Assembly (NCBI RefSeq): GCF_029892965.1
Contig: NZ_JARXWN010000008.1
Span: 1-64,000, forward strand
DNA: 64,000 nucleotides
From: Dysgonomonas sp. PF1-14
GTDB lineage: Bacteria; Bacteroidota; Bacteroidia; Bacteroidales; Dysgonomonadaceae
Direction of reading: 5' to 3'
Positions 1 to 8,435 of this stretch are shown here, piece by piece. Below the pieces are notes generated by a model. That model worked only from the letters and a program-made list of their open reading frames with translations, had not been told where the DNA came from and ran no database searches. Both the position numbers and the translations under genes were made by a program. How positions within the stretch are numbered: position 1 is the first letter of the stretch; each line of letters opens with the position of its first letter.

Positions 1-2
1 AC

Positions 3-95
3 ATAGATCAGGACTTGAACAACGAGGGTATTTTATATCTCGCTGTATTCGACCGCATACTGACTGATAATGAAAAAGCAAGTTTAACAGCGTAA
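3..95 (+). CDS. C-terminal end of a LamG-type phage tail protein (partial)
   Basis: An open frame runs in from the left edge and ends at TAA 93-95, giving about 30 residues. The tail reads LYLAVFDRILTDNEKA, which resembles the last strand of LamG/concanavalin-A-like lectin domains (pattern LYxAxFNRALTxxE). Such domains are common at the C-termini of Bacteroidetes phage tail or receptor-binding proteins. It lies 4 bp before a run of tightly packed phage-type lysis genes, so I infer a phage structural gene. Only the end is visible; function is tentative. Confidence 0.5.
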   Translation: MDQDLNNEGILYLAVFDRILTDNEKASLTA

Positions 96-99
96 TAAT

Positions 100-354
100 A
101 TGGATTTACAAACAAAAATCGACAATGCCATACCTAAAGACAAGCTGCTGCATTTTTGCAGTGGCTTGCTGCTGGCTCAGTTCGCGTATATATGGATATG
201 GCTGTTATTCCTTCCTGTTATTGCAGGATTCGGGAAGGAGTTATACGATAAATATGTGAGGAAAACAAGATTTGACTGGTACGATGCTGCTGCCACCATA
301 GCAGGCGGCATGTCTGTTGCAGCAGTTATAACAATTAAAATATTACTATTATGA
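100..354 (+). CDS. Small phage-associated membrane protein, YfiM/DUF2279-like motif
   Basis: 84 residues. The pattern DKLLHFCSG near residue 14, a hydrophobic helix, GKELYD near residue 45 and a downstream D-x-x-D-A-A-A-T-I-A-G-G segment resembles the short DUF2279/YfiM-type family, which carries a conserved DKxxHF, KExxD and D-G signature. Two membrane segments are predicted by eye (about 20-43 and 62-82). It overlaps the downstream holin by 4 bp (ATGA), so the two are likely translationally coupled. The exact role in the lysis or late region is unknown. Confidence 0.7.
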   Translation: MDLQTKIDNAIPKDKLLHFCSGLLLAQFAYIWIWLLFLPVIAGFGKELYDKYVRKTRFDWYDAAATIAGGMSVAAVITIKILLL

Positions 355-830
355 CACTATTTATACACTCATTGCTTACAGGAGATTATGCCGACCTGCG
401 CATAAAACTCGCCATAATAGCCATTATGTGGCTGTTTGTGGCAGTGGCTATCGTTATCGACCTCATAAGCGGATACCGCAAAGCCAAAGAACGCAACGAA
501 GCCCGTACCTCGTACGGACTCCGCCGGACAGTGACTAAGATAGTCATGTATTATGCCATGATGCTCTTTGCCTTTATGTTCGACTGCATCGGTATGTTTT
601 TCTATCCGCAGCCCTATGTAACCTTTATTGCCGCCGGATTCCTGATCTTTATAGAAGCCAAATCAATACTGGAGAAGGCAAATGATAAAGACAAAAAGAA
701 ACTGAACAAAAGCCTACAAGATCTGTCGGCAATACTGGATAACCGGGACGACCTGATAAAAGGAATCGCAGAAACCTTAAAGAATCAATTAACCGATAAA
801 AAAGAAACAGAGGATGAGACGAATAGATAA
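351..830 (+). CDS. Phage holin family protein
   Basis: 159 residues. Hydrophobic segments at about 18-38, 62-82 and 84-102 are followed by a long charged C-terminal helix rich in K, E and D. This layout and the sequence (ALIVIDLISGYRKAKxR-like segment) match the phage holin family of Bacteroidetes prophages (Phage_holin_4 type). Holins permeabilise the inner membrane to release or activate the endolysin. Its start overlaps the previous stop (ATGA) and its end overlaps the amidase start by 17 bp, which supports one lysis operon. The number of functional membrane passes cannot be settled by reading. Confidence 0.75.
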   Translation: MTLFIHSLLTGDYADLRIKLAIIAIMWLFVAVAIVIDLISGYRKAKERNEARTSYGLRRTVTKIVMYYAMMLFAFMFDCIGMFFYPQPYVTFIAAGFLIFIEAKSILEKANDKDKKKLNKSLQDLSAILDNRDDLIKGIAETLKNQLTDKKETEDETNR

Positions 831-1218
831 AATTATTATCCACTGTTCGGCCACCAAAGAGGGGCAGCATTTTACAGTGGAGGATATCGACCGATGGCAC
901 AAAGCAAGAGGCTTTGCCAAAATTGGCTATCACCATGTCGTTTATCTCGATGGCAGTGTACACAAGGGCAGAAACGAATCTTTGCTCGGTGCACACTGCT
1001 TGGGACACAATGCCACATCGGTAGGAATATGCTATATAGGAGGGCTCGACGAAAACGGACGTCCGAAAGATACCCGTACCGATAAACAAAATGAAGCATT
1101 GACACGACTGGTGTCCGGTCTACAGATCAAATACCCGAAAGCAACTGTGCATGGGCACAATGAGTTTGCAGCAAAGGCATGTCCCTGCTTCGATGTAAAA
1201 AAAGAATTCAGACTATGA
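814..1218 (+). CDS. N-acetylmuramoyl-L-alanine amidase (T7-lysozyme-like endolysin)
   Basis: 134 residues, single Amidase_2 domain, the usual size of T7-lysozyme-like enzymes. Visible landmarks are IIIHCSAT at the N-terminus (first zinc His), GYHHVVYLDGSVHKGR in the middle, the GLDENGRPKDTRTDKQ loop, and HGHNEFAAKACPCFD at the end, holding the second His and the Cys ligand. The enzyme cleaves the amide between MurNAc and L-Ala in peptidoglycan. It has no signal peptide, so it would need the adjacent holin. It overlaps the holin end and the next gene start (ATGA at 1215-1218). Confidence 0.92.
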   Translation: MRRIDKIIIHCSATKEGQHFTVEDIDRWHKARGFAKIGYHHVVYLDGSVHKGRNESLLGAHCLGHNATSVGICYIGGLDENGRPKDTRTDKQNEALTRLVSGLQIKYPKATVHGHNEFAAKACPCFDVKKEFRL

Positions 1219-1634
1219 ACAGACAGAACAAAAAGCATATAACCACTCTCCTCTTTGTTGCCGTAGTCACTTTCCTGTTCATCTTTGCCGGATGCAAACC
1301 TACTATGGTTTATGTCCCTGTAGAAAGTGTAAAAACTGAATACAGAGATAAAATACAGCGCGATTCGGTACATCTGTACGATTCGGTGCTGATAAAGATG
1401 AAAGGAGATACCATATGGCTCGAAAAGTATAAGTATCTGTATCGCGACAAGCTGATACGAGATTCTATTTTCAGAACCGATTCTATACAAGTGCCCTACC
1501 CTGTAGAGGTAGAGAAGGAGACAAATCGCCTTACCTCATTTCAGGCATTTCAGATATGGTGTGGCAGGATACTCTTGCTCATGCTTATAGGCTGGCTGGC
1601 TCTAAACAGGCTGAAGAAACTAATAAATAAGTAA
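1215..1634 (+). CDS. Candidate unimolecular spanin (lipobox N-terminus, C-terminal TM)
   Basis: The ATG at 1215 overlaps the amidase stop (ATGA) and is preferred over an in-frame ATG at 1179 buried in the amidase. The 139-residue product starts with a basic, hydrophobic signal ending in FAGC (Cys27), a lipoprotein-type lipobox. A hydrophilic, charged, probably helical middle follows (YRDKIQRDSVHLYDSV, YLYRDKLIRDS). A single hydrophobic helix near residues 113-131 (GRILLLMLIGWLAL) precedes a basic tail. An outer-membrane lipid anchor plus an inner-membrane C-terminal helix in one chain is the topology of u-spanins such as T1 gp11. Position after holin and endolysin agrees. Assignment is by topology and context, not homology. 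Confidence 0.6.
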   Translation: MNRQNKKHITTLLFVAVVTFLFIFAGCKPTMVYVPVESVKTEYRDKIQRDSVHLYDSVLIKMKGDTIWLEKYKYLYRDKLIRDSIFRTDSIQVPYPVEVEKETNRLTSFQAFQIWCGRILLLMLIGWLALNRLKKLINK

Positions 1635-1645
1635 CATTCAAAAAT

Positions 1646-1684
1646 GAGACTGTCCCAAAAACAAGAAGGGCAGTCTCTTTTGCT
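1646..1684 (+). terminator. Rho-independent terminator of the lysis cassette
   Basis: GAGACTGTCCC is followed by a short loop and GGGCAGTCTC (one bulged base), then TTTT. It begins 12 bp after the spanin-like gene. Confidence 0.8.
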
Positions 1685-2441
1685 ATTTTATTTAGTAACT
1701 GTTTAAATTTGATTCGCTCAAATTTTTAGAACTATTTTTGAGATAGTTTTTTCTTCTTTATCGAAAAATAAACCCCCGGAATGAAAACTCCGGAGGTCAG
1801 TGTAGTTAATAAAGAGTGGTTCGGTTGAAAACAAATTATCAATCGATTATATCTTTCACTCTATTAGCTAAATTACTGACAGATAAAAGGCAGATCAATA
1901 GCATGAAGTGCTGTTGTCCGTAGTTTATTCTGAATTATTTGTAGTTGAACTCTTGTCTTTGTATATATTCCAGGCACAATATAAACTCTCTGGCAAAACA
2001 AATATATGTAATTCAATATCAAAAAACAAATTTATTCGCAACGAAGTTAAATCATTTAACATCACAGGTGATAAATCTGTATTCAAAACAATGTAAATAA
2101 AGTTACTATGTAAAATATTTATCACAGTGAAAAACATTATAATATGTTAAAATCCATTTAATCATACAGCTTTTTCAGCCCTGAAATCATCAATTATACT
2201 GTCAGACTTATTCAACTTAGAGCAAGAATGGCTATGTTTTGTGCATAATGCCCGTTTCACGTTATAATTATCATTGCACAAAAATGAAATAAAGTGCCAT
2301 AACCTATTAACCTATGGCGACATCCAGACACATTAAGCATTGCGGGGAATGGAGTTTCTGAAGAAATATCCGTAAACGATCTTAGTATTAATCAAGATAA
2401 TAATATTTATTGTTGAATTTTTATTAATAAAATGTTTAATT
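1685..2441. other. Long intergenic stretch without a supported gene
   Basis: About 750 bp of AT-rich DNA. It contains a decayed R2 left half (1693-1762) and a hairpin near 1772-1796 (CCCCCGGA / TCCGGAGG) followed, on the minus strand, by a T-rich run, which would be a terminator for a minus-strand gene that is no longer visible. Short open frames here (62 and 70 codons) have no family signature. It may contain the prophage boundary, but I cannot identify an attachment site. Confidence 0.4.
1693..1762 (+). repeat. R2 element, left-half remnant
   Basis: TAGTAACTGTTTAAATTTGA end followed by a stretch closely matching the left half of the copy at 18435 (CAGAACTATTTTTG... core). The right half is missing. 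Confidence 0.6.
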
Positions 2442-3437
2442 ATGAAAAAGATTTTCTATCTAAGTATTGTAGCATTGGCACTTGGTTTCTCAACACTATC
2501 GTGTAGCGATGATGATGGTCCTACACCGCCGCCAACAGACAACACCCAACTGAAAGCTGTTGCCGAAGCCCTCGGGAAAATGGACGGTGTATCAGGCTTT
2601 ACAGAGGTGCTTTCCGATAATGTAGAAGGCATAAATGTAGGTGAAGGTAATATTACCGTATTTGCAGTGAAAGATACACCAGCCGAAGGGAAAAAAGCGG
2701 CTGAAGAAGTGGAAGATGAGGCTATAAGCAAGGACAACATTACCCGCCACATTGTAAAAGGAACTTACGACCTTACAGATTTTGCTGCCGACTCGCTCGT
2801 AATAGAGAATATTACTGGTAAGCCACTGGTTATAACCAGCAAAGACGGCAAATTGTACATCAATGATGTATTGATGGAAACAGGCACGCCTACAAAAGCC
2901 GGAGACAACCTCATCTATCTGGTAGACAATGTACTGCCTGTAGTAGAAATGGAAAAACAGACATCAAATTTCCTTGTGTACGAAATCAATGAAAAATGGG
3001 CTGAAGGTGCTGACGAAAAGGCTGTATCGAAAGGTGCAGTTATCAATTTCTTCAGATACAACAATGAAGAATTCGTTCAGATTGGTTCTGTCACCACTGA
3101 CGAAGAAGGAAAAGCAATGCTTGAACACTATTATGCCGACAGCCTTTTCTACACTATCGACAAAGAAGGAAAAGCTCCGTTGCGCGACGATTATCTGATC
3201 TCAGGTTTGTTTACAACACAGAAACAAATAGATGAAGCTCCTGAATATAAAACAGGAACTGCTCTGGATAACATAGCTCTGGGCTCACTGATGATCATAG
3301 ATATTAACGTTGACGGTATTATAGATGCAGGAGATAAGGTAGAAAACGGATATATCAAAGTAGCCAAAGGCGAGGAAGCTACCGCAAGAGTAATAGTTTC
3401 TGAGACATACGGAGTAGAAACAGAACCCGAATCATAA
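2442..3437 (+). CDS. Fasciclin (FAS1)-domain surface lipoprotein
   Basis: 331 residues with a lipoprotein signal and Cys21 (LSTLSC by position LSC), followed at once by SDDDG, an acidic stretch like the surface-export signal seen after the Cys in Bacteroidetes lipoproteins. Residues 35-170 read as a FAS1 domain: ITVFAVKD, then NITRHIVKGTYDL, then GKLYINDVLMET and NLIYLVDNVL, the typical closing 'I..iD.vL' strand. The C-terminal half is not recognised but includes DINVDGIIDAGD (around residue 288), an EF-hand-like acidic loop. FAS1 domains mediate adhesion. A strong terminator follows, so the gene is monocistronic. Confidence 0.8.
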   Translation: MKKIFYLSIVALALGFSTLSCSDDDGPTPPPTDNTQLKAVAEALGKMDGVSGFTEVLSDNVEGINVGEGNITVFAVKDTPAEGKKAAEEVEDEAISKDNITRHIVKGTYDLTDFAADSLVIENITGKPLVITSKDGKLYINDVLMETGTPTKAGDNLIYLVDNVLPVVEMEKQTSNFLVYEINEKWAEGADEKAVSKGAVINFFRYNNEEFVQIGSVTTDEEGKAMLEHYYADSLFYTIDKEGKAPLRDDYLISGLFTTQKQIDEAPEYKTGTALDNIALGSLMIIDINVDGIIDAGDKVENGYIKVAKGEEATARVIVSETYGVETEPES

Positions 3438-3480
3438 GCGTTCCTCAATATGCCGAATACATCTCGCGTTTTTTTCAAGA

Positions 3481-3520
3481 AATGTCCGGACAATAGCGTT
3501 TGTCCGGACATTCGTTTTTT
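3481..3520 (+). terminator. Terminator after the FAS1 lipoprotein
   Basis: AATGTCCGGACAA, loop TAGCG, TTTGTCCGGACATT and then a T-rich tail; a 13-bp stem. Confidence 0.85.
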
Positions 3521-3593
3521 ATTACAGTTGCTTTCTATCCTTAATTATAAAGATTAGGGGTTATGGATATAAGCACTATTGATGCAATTTGTT

Positions 3594-4523
3594 CTATGCT
3601 ATCTCTTTCGCCTCTTTCGATTTCACATTCGTAGCCACTATCGCCAGCAGGATAAGCACCACCCCCACCCAGCGGATAGCATCTACCGATTCGTGCAGTA
3701 CGAATGCCGAAGAAAGTGTAGCCACTGGCAGCTCGGCAGCGCTCAGAATAGCCGCAATAGAAACCCCCACACGCGGAATACCCACCGAGAACAGGAACGG
3801 AGGCAGTACAGTACCCAGCAGAGCCAGAATCAGCCCCCACGCATACAATCCACCGAAATATACCCCATTGAAGAAAAAGAGGGGTGGGAAAATAATCCAT
3901 GTAAGCATACACGAACCGGTGATCATCAGCGCACTCTTTTTCAGTACAGGCAGGTCGTTGCCTATGCGTCCGCTTGTCATCAGGAAGATGGCATAACAGG
4001 CAGCAGCCAGCAACCCGAACACGATACCCTTCAGATTGAGGACGATAACATCACTGAACAGCCCGCCTGCCAGTAATGTACCGGCAAGTACAACCACCAA
4101 CAGCAACAACTGTTTGCGGCTTGGCTTCTTCTTGAATACGATAGCTTCTATCAGCATGCTTATCCACAGGTATTGCATCAGTAGTATGATGGCGACCGAA
4201 GCAGGCAGCAGCTTTACACACTGATAGTAGAAAATTCCCACCAGTCCGGTAAATGTACCTGCAAGTAATACTTTCCACCATTTGGTTTTCACAGGAGATC
4301 CGGTTGTTGCAGCTTTTTCAGGTTCTTCTTTATTTTCTTTTCTGAACTTTGAAGTGATGAGGTAGAGTAACCATAGTATTGCCATTCCCGAGAACGACTG
4401 CGTACCGGTGATCTCTCCCAGAGTGTAGCCTTCGGCGTATGCAAATTTTACGATTGTAGATAATAATCCGAAGCTTGCTGCTCCGATAAAGACTAATAAG
4501 CCTCCTTTGATTCTTTCATTCAT
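3594..4523 (-). CDS. EamA/DMT-family transporter
   Basis: 309 residues from the ATG at 4523 (MNERIKGG); an upstream in-frame extension is rejected because it is charged, non-conserved and overlaps the promoter zone. Ten hydrophobic helices in two five-helix halves are visible, each half an EamA repeat (GAASFGLLSTIVKFAY at the start, then GIVFGLLAAACYAIFLM opening the second). The family exports small metabolites by drug/metabolite antiport; the substrate is unknown. A -7-like box TACTTTTG on the minus strand lies at 4647-4654, giving a leader of about 120 nt. The gene stands alone between a plus-strand terminator and repeat R3. Confidence 0.85.
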   Translation of the reverse strand: MNERIKGGLLVFIGAASFGLLSTIVKFAYAEGYTLGEITGTQSFSGMAILWLLYLITSKFRKENKEEPEKAATTGSPVKTKWWKVLLAGTFTGLVGIFYYQCVKLLPASVAIILLMQYLWISMLIEAIVFKKKPSRKQLLLLVVVLAGTLLAGGLFSDVIVLNLKGIVFGLLAAACYAIFLMTSGRIGNDLPVLKKSALMITGSCMLTWIIFPPLFFFNGVYFGGLYAWGLILALLGTVLPPFLFSVGIPRVGVSIAAILSAAELPVATLSSAFVLHESVDAIRWVGVVLILLAIVATNVKSKEAKEIA

Positions 4524-4812
4524 ATTCCAACTATTAAAATCTTTGGAGTAGGCGCACAAAAAAAGGAATATCCCTTTCTTCGGATACCCCCTCCATTTAT
4601 TCGCTCGTTCGCATATATCATATATAATATATACGTTTTGGTACTGCAAAAGTACAAGCTTTTCGTGTTAATGAAAAACATTTTTCTCCTAAATTTTGTG
4701 AATACGATTGTTTTTTATGGTTTACATTATGTATATTTCGCTCATTTAGGCCCTATCAGCAACTATATATTATCAATGCAAATCAGAAGTTGAGATTATA
4801 TGTTCAATTTCT

Positions 4813-5233
4813 TTCTGCGCGCAATCACAGATTGCTTGTATTCCTTTTGGCCTAAGCCCCAAAAGGAATCAAAAAGTCTTTAGCGCCCCGCTTCATAGGA
4901 CGACCCGTTAGAGGGCTCAAAGGCGCGGGCTGAAGCACGATTGGGAGACGATAACCCTGTCTTGACAGTGCGTCGCGACTCTGTGCATTAGCTCCGCAAG
5001 CGGGTACCTGTCCGGTGCAGGCGGCGTAGAAGGGGATGGGGCGATAGCCCGTTTGTCCCCTTCAGTCGGCAAGCCGTTGACAGGTCGCTGAGGAGCGAAG
5101 CACTAGACTTTTGTTTACTTTTTGGCAATGAATCAACGATCGACGAAGCGAAGGCGAGTCAAAAAGTAAAAACAAGCACGGGAGTGCGCGTTAGTCATTA
5201 GCTAAATCTATTAACTCCAGACTAAGATTGAGG
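4813..5233 (+). repeat. R3 element, copy 1 (short form)
   Basis: Begins TTCTGCGCGCAATCACAG and ends GACTAAGATTGAGGT, matching copy 2 at 12615-13125 over most of its length. It contains hairpin-forming parts such as GCAATCACAGATTGC and ATTCCTTTTGG/CCAAAAGGAAT. It lacks about 120 bp present in copies 2 and 3 (the AAACTCGCTCACAAC... module). It is GC-richer than the flanks and carries no credible ORF. It fills the 700-bp gap upstream of the M16 gene terminator. Confidence 0.75.
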
Positions 5234-5310
5234 TTATACAAATTGAACATATAACTTAATCTAACGACTAATATGCGGACAGCAAAGCGTATCCTTAAAA
5301 ACAGAAAAAA

Positions 5311-5345
5311 AGCCTCAGAAATACACTATCCTGAGGCTTTTTCGC
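5311..5345 (-). terminator. Terminator of the M16 peptidase gene
   Basis: AAGCCTCAG / CTGAGGCTT stem flanked by A-runs and T-runs, so it can work on either strand; it lies 20 bp beyond the minus-strand stop codon. Confidence 0.85.
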
Positions 5346-5363
5346 TATATATTTCCTTATCTG

Positions 5364-8168
5364 TTACTTCTTCGGATTCATAATAACTTCGATAAAGTTA
5401 TCTTGAGAAACCAATGCTTTGGTAACAGCTTTGATGTCGTCTTTGGTAAGGGCGCTCACTATCGACATGTAGTTGGAGTGATTGTCTTCACCGTAGAAGT
5501 AATTAGCACCTACGATGCTGAGCCAGTAACCGTTAGTCTTTTCGTCCTCCTGGAATTTCTTCATCATATATTCTTTCACTTTCAGGAAGTCTTCGTCCTC
5601 AGGGCCATTCTCAGCTATCTTTTTCACTTCGCGGTCGATGATAGGAGAGATGGTTTTAACCCTTTCAGGATCGGTGTCGAAGCTCATATACAGCTTGGTT
5701 TGTCCTTCCGGTATGCGGCTGATGCTCGATCCTACGCCTACACCATAAGTACCACCGGCTTCTTCGCGTACTGTACGTACATATACGATGTCGAGTATCT
5801 GTTTCAGAGCCGACAGGCATATCTGATTCTTCTGATCGCGTTTCAGTGTGCCGCTATACAATTCGAATACCGATGTTTTAGGAGTTTTCATTTCCTGCTC
5901 GAAAATGTTTTCGAACTTGCCTTTGCGAAGGTCATCACTCATTTTTTTGTATGTAGCGTCCTTATTGCCCGCAGGCAGCGAAGCCAGATATTGCTCTACC
6001 AGTGGTTTCAATGTGGCTTCGTCTACAGTTCCTACAAAAGTGAATGTAAATGCTCCCGGATTAGCATACACTTCCTTGTATATTTCTAATATGCGGTCAT
6101 AATTGAGCTTCTCGGCATCTTCCAATGTCATTTCCTGTTTGCGCGGATTGTCGCCATACTGTGCTTTGGTAGTGTTCACACTCATTATGAATGACGGCTC
6201 TGTACTCAGATTTTTTAGCTGATTCTTAATCAGATCCATCAATGTAGTGTATGCACCTTCGTCTTTGCGCGGAGCGGTGAAATAGAGGTATGTAAGCTGT
6301 AGTAACGTTTCCAGGTCTTTTATGTTAGATCTTCCGTTAAATCCTTGTGTATTATCGGATATACTGGCATTCACGCCTGCCGATTTGCCGGCAAGTGCTT
6401 TCTTTAAGTTGGTAGAGCTGAAATTACCGATTCCTCCAACGTATGGAACCATGCTCGCCATAGAGGCATTGTAAATGTCGTTGTCGGCTACGATAGACGT
6501 ACCGCCGTATGCTACCGCAGACATCATTATTTCATCGTCTTTATAGTCTGTTTTCTTTATAGCTACTTTCATGCCGTTAGACAGTGTCCATAGTGTAGTA
6601 CCCAGTTTGGCATCGGTTTCTGTTTTTACTACAGTTCCCGCCTTAGGCAGTTGAGTGATAAGCGGCTCGTTCGATACCTCTTCCACATAGGCAGTGATGT
6701 CTTCGCTTGCGGCAGCCTTGAATGTAGCCAGCAATTCATCGGTAGTCGGATATTTTATACCCTCTTTTTCAGGGCCAGTAACGGTGATTATCACATTTTT
6801 GTCTTTGATCAACTGCTGCACCATGCCATTTACCATTTGGGCACTAATCATCGGCGCCATCTGTTTCAGGAAGTTATATTCATATTCTATTCCCGGTATT
6901 CCTTCGCTGTCGGCAAAGCTGCGTACATACTCCTGTACATAACGTCCGTTAAGTTCCTTGTTGCGGTTGTTGTACATGTTCTCGTATTGTTGCAACATAT
7001 TTGCTTTCACTCTTTCCACTTCCGCATCGGTAAAACCGAATTTTTTTACACGTTCGTTCTCTCTTGCGATAACAGCTAGCGTCTCGTTTATCTTACCTTC
7101 TTTGCTGAGGGCAATAGTAGTCCATGCATCCTTTGTTTTGGCTACGAAGAAATGACCGTCATACGCCAGCGATGCGGCAAACGGAGCATCAGCCTGTTGC
7201 GAAATTTCTTTCAGACGGTCTGAAAGCATTGTCGATGCCATATTTTTTACTATACCGGTAATCAGCTCTGCCTGTGTGCTTTTCAGTTGTTCAGGCAACA
7301 CTTCATGCTTCAGGTAAAGAGTGACGCGGGTATTCACTTCTTCCGGATCGGTAACCACAGATACAATAGGCTCGTCGTTGTCGGGCACAGGGTGATAGAC
7401 TCTTTCTGCTGCATTCACAGGTTTCGGTATGTCGGCAAACATTGTTTTTATTTGTGCTTCTACCTTATCCACATCTATGTCGCCCACTACTATTATGGCT
7501 TGCAGATCGGGTCTGTACCATTTGTGATAATAATCTTTCAGCGTTTGATAAGAAAAGTTTTCTACTACTTCCATCTTACCGATAGGCATACGATCGGCGT
7601 ACTTGCTATCTTTGAAGATAACAGGCAACTGCTTTTCCCAGATGCGTATGCTGGCTCCGTTGCGGGTACGCCATTCTTCTTTTATCACAAGGCGTTCTTC
7701 GTCTATCTGCTCATCTTTCAGGGCAATAAATCCTGACCAGTCATGCAATACAAGCAGGCACGAGTCGATGATAGGTTGGCGTACGACAGGCACATTGGAA
7801 AGATTGTACACTGTTTCGTCAAAAGATGTATATGCATTCACATTCGCACCGAACTTAACACCGATAGATTCCAGGTAGTTGAGCATAGTTTTCTTTCCCG
7901 GAAAATTCTTTGTTCCGTTAAAGGCCATGTGTTCAAGAAAGTGTGCTAATCCTGCCTGGCTGTCTTCTTCCTGCATCGAACCCACCTTCTGGGCGATGTA
8001 GAAATCGGCTCTCTTTTCGGGATAAGCATTGTGCCTGATATAATAAGTCAGGCCGTTTTCCAACTTGCCAAACCTCACCTGCGGGTCTACAGGAAGAGGC
8101 TGTGGCATCTGAGCCTTAACCATTCCGGCCAAGACGATCAGAGCTAATAATGTCAATGATTTCCTCAT
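5364..8168 (-). CDS. M16 (pitrilysin/insulinase) family zinc peptidase, periplasmic
   Basis: 934 residues with a Sec signal peptide (cleavage likely after VKA near residue 19). The inverted zinc motif HFLEH is at residues 76-80, with the third ligand Glu in the EERLVIKEEWR region about 80 residues on. A second M16 half follows from about residue 500 (GTTLWTLSNGMKVAIKKTDY), lacks the HxxEH motif and should be the inactive partner half. Length is standard for Bacteroidetes two-unit M16 peptidases. A -7-like box TACATTTG on the minus strand lies at 8197-8204. Substrates are unknown; family members degrade peptides in the periplasm or at the surface. Confidence 0.92.
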   Translation of the reverse strand: MRKSLTLLALIVLAGMVKAQMPQPLPVDPQVRFGKLENGLTYYIRHNAYPEKRADFYIAQKVGSMQEEDSQAGLAHFLEHMAFNGTKNFPGKKTMLNYLESIGVKFGANVNAYTSFDETVYNLSNVPVVRQPIIDSCLLVLHDWSGFIALKDEQIDEERLVIKEEWRTRNGASIRIWEKQLPVIFKDSKYADRMPIGKMEVVENFSYQTLKDYYHKWYRPDLQAIIVVGDIDVDKVEAQIKTMFADIPKPVNAAERVYHPVPDNDEPIVSVVTDPEEVNTRVTLYLKHEVLPEQLKSTQAELITGIVKNMASTMLSDRLKEISQQADAPFAASLAYDGHFFVAKTKDAWTTIALSKEGKINETLAVIARENERVKKFGFTDAEVERVKANMLQQYENMYNNRNKELNGRYVQEYVRSFADSEGIPGIEYEYNFLKQMAPMISAQMVNGMVQQLIKDKNVIITVTGPEKEGIKYPTTDELLATFKAAASEDITAYVEEVSNEPLITQLPKAGTVVKTETDAKLGTTLWTLSNGMKVAIKKTDYKDDEIMMSAVAYGGTSIVADNDIYNASMASMVPYVGGIGNFSSTNLKKALAGKSAGVNASISDNTQGFNGRSNIKDLETLLQLTYLYFTAPRKDEGAYTTLMDLIKNQLKNLSTEPSFIMSVNTTKAQYGDNPRKQEMTLEDAEKLNYDRILEIYKEVYANPGAFTFTFVGTVDEATLKPLVEQYLASLPAGNKDATYKKMSDDLRKGKFENIFEQEMKTPKTSVFELYSGTLKRDQKNQICLSALKQILDIVYVRTVREEAGGTYGVGVGSSISRIPEGQTKLYMSFDTDPERVKTISPIIDREVKKIAENGPEDEDFLKVKEYMMKKFQEDEKTNGYWLSIVGANYFYGEDNHSNYMSIVSALTKDDIKAVTKALVSQDNFIEVIMNPKK

Positions 8169-8196
8169 GTTTTTAGTGTTTTGTTAAAACTATAGT

Positions 8197-8204
8197 CAAA
8201 TGTA
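8197..8204 (-). promoter_or_regulatory. Candidate -7 box for the M16 peptidase gene
   Basis: Minus-strand TACATTTG fits the Bacteroidetes -7 consensus TAnnTTTG, about 30 bp before the ATG. No clear -33 TTTG was found, so confidence is limited. Confidence 0.4.
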
Positions 8205-8260
8205 ATCTTCTCGGTGTATAGTGCATATAAAAATATATGTATCTTATTATTTGTGTTTTA

Positions 8261-8384
8261 ATTGCCTCCAGCTTTAGCTGGAGGATAGAAGCATGATATA
8301 GCGAAAGGCTTTAGCCAAAACCGTTTCGACTCAAGTCGCTTTCTATCCGGTTACATTATCCACGACTTAAAAGTCGTGGCAACT
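8261..8384 (+). repeat. R1 (REP/BIME-like) element, copy A, full
   Basis: ATTGCC end, hairpin CCTCCAGC-TTTA-GCTGGAGG, short hairpin GGC-TTTA-GCC, hairpin CGACT-CA-AGTCG, then CCACGACTT/AAGTCGTGG and a GGCAACT end. The two ends are inverted copies of TTGCC. Confidence 0.85.
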
Positions 8385-8435
8385 AATATACTTGAAAAAT
8401 AATATCTTATCATCCTATTTGTATAGAAGATATAA

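Noticed and set aside
1908-2137. Overlapping open frames of 62 and 70 codons on opposite strands
   Set aside because: No signal peptide, domain or ribosome-binding site, and the region is AT-rich with low-complexity translations.
5403-6089. A 228-codon frame antisense to the M16 peptidase
   Set aside because: Shadow of a conserved peptidase gene; composition is Phe/Tyr/Val-rich without any motif.
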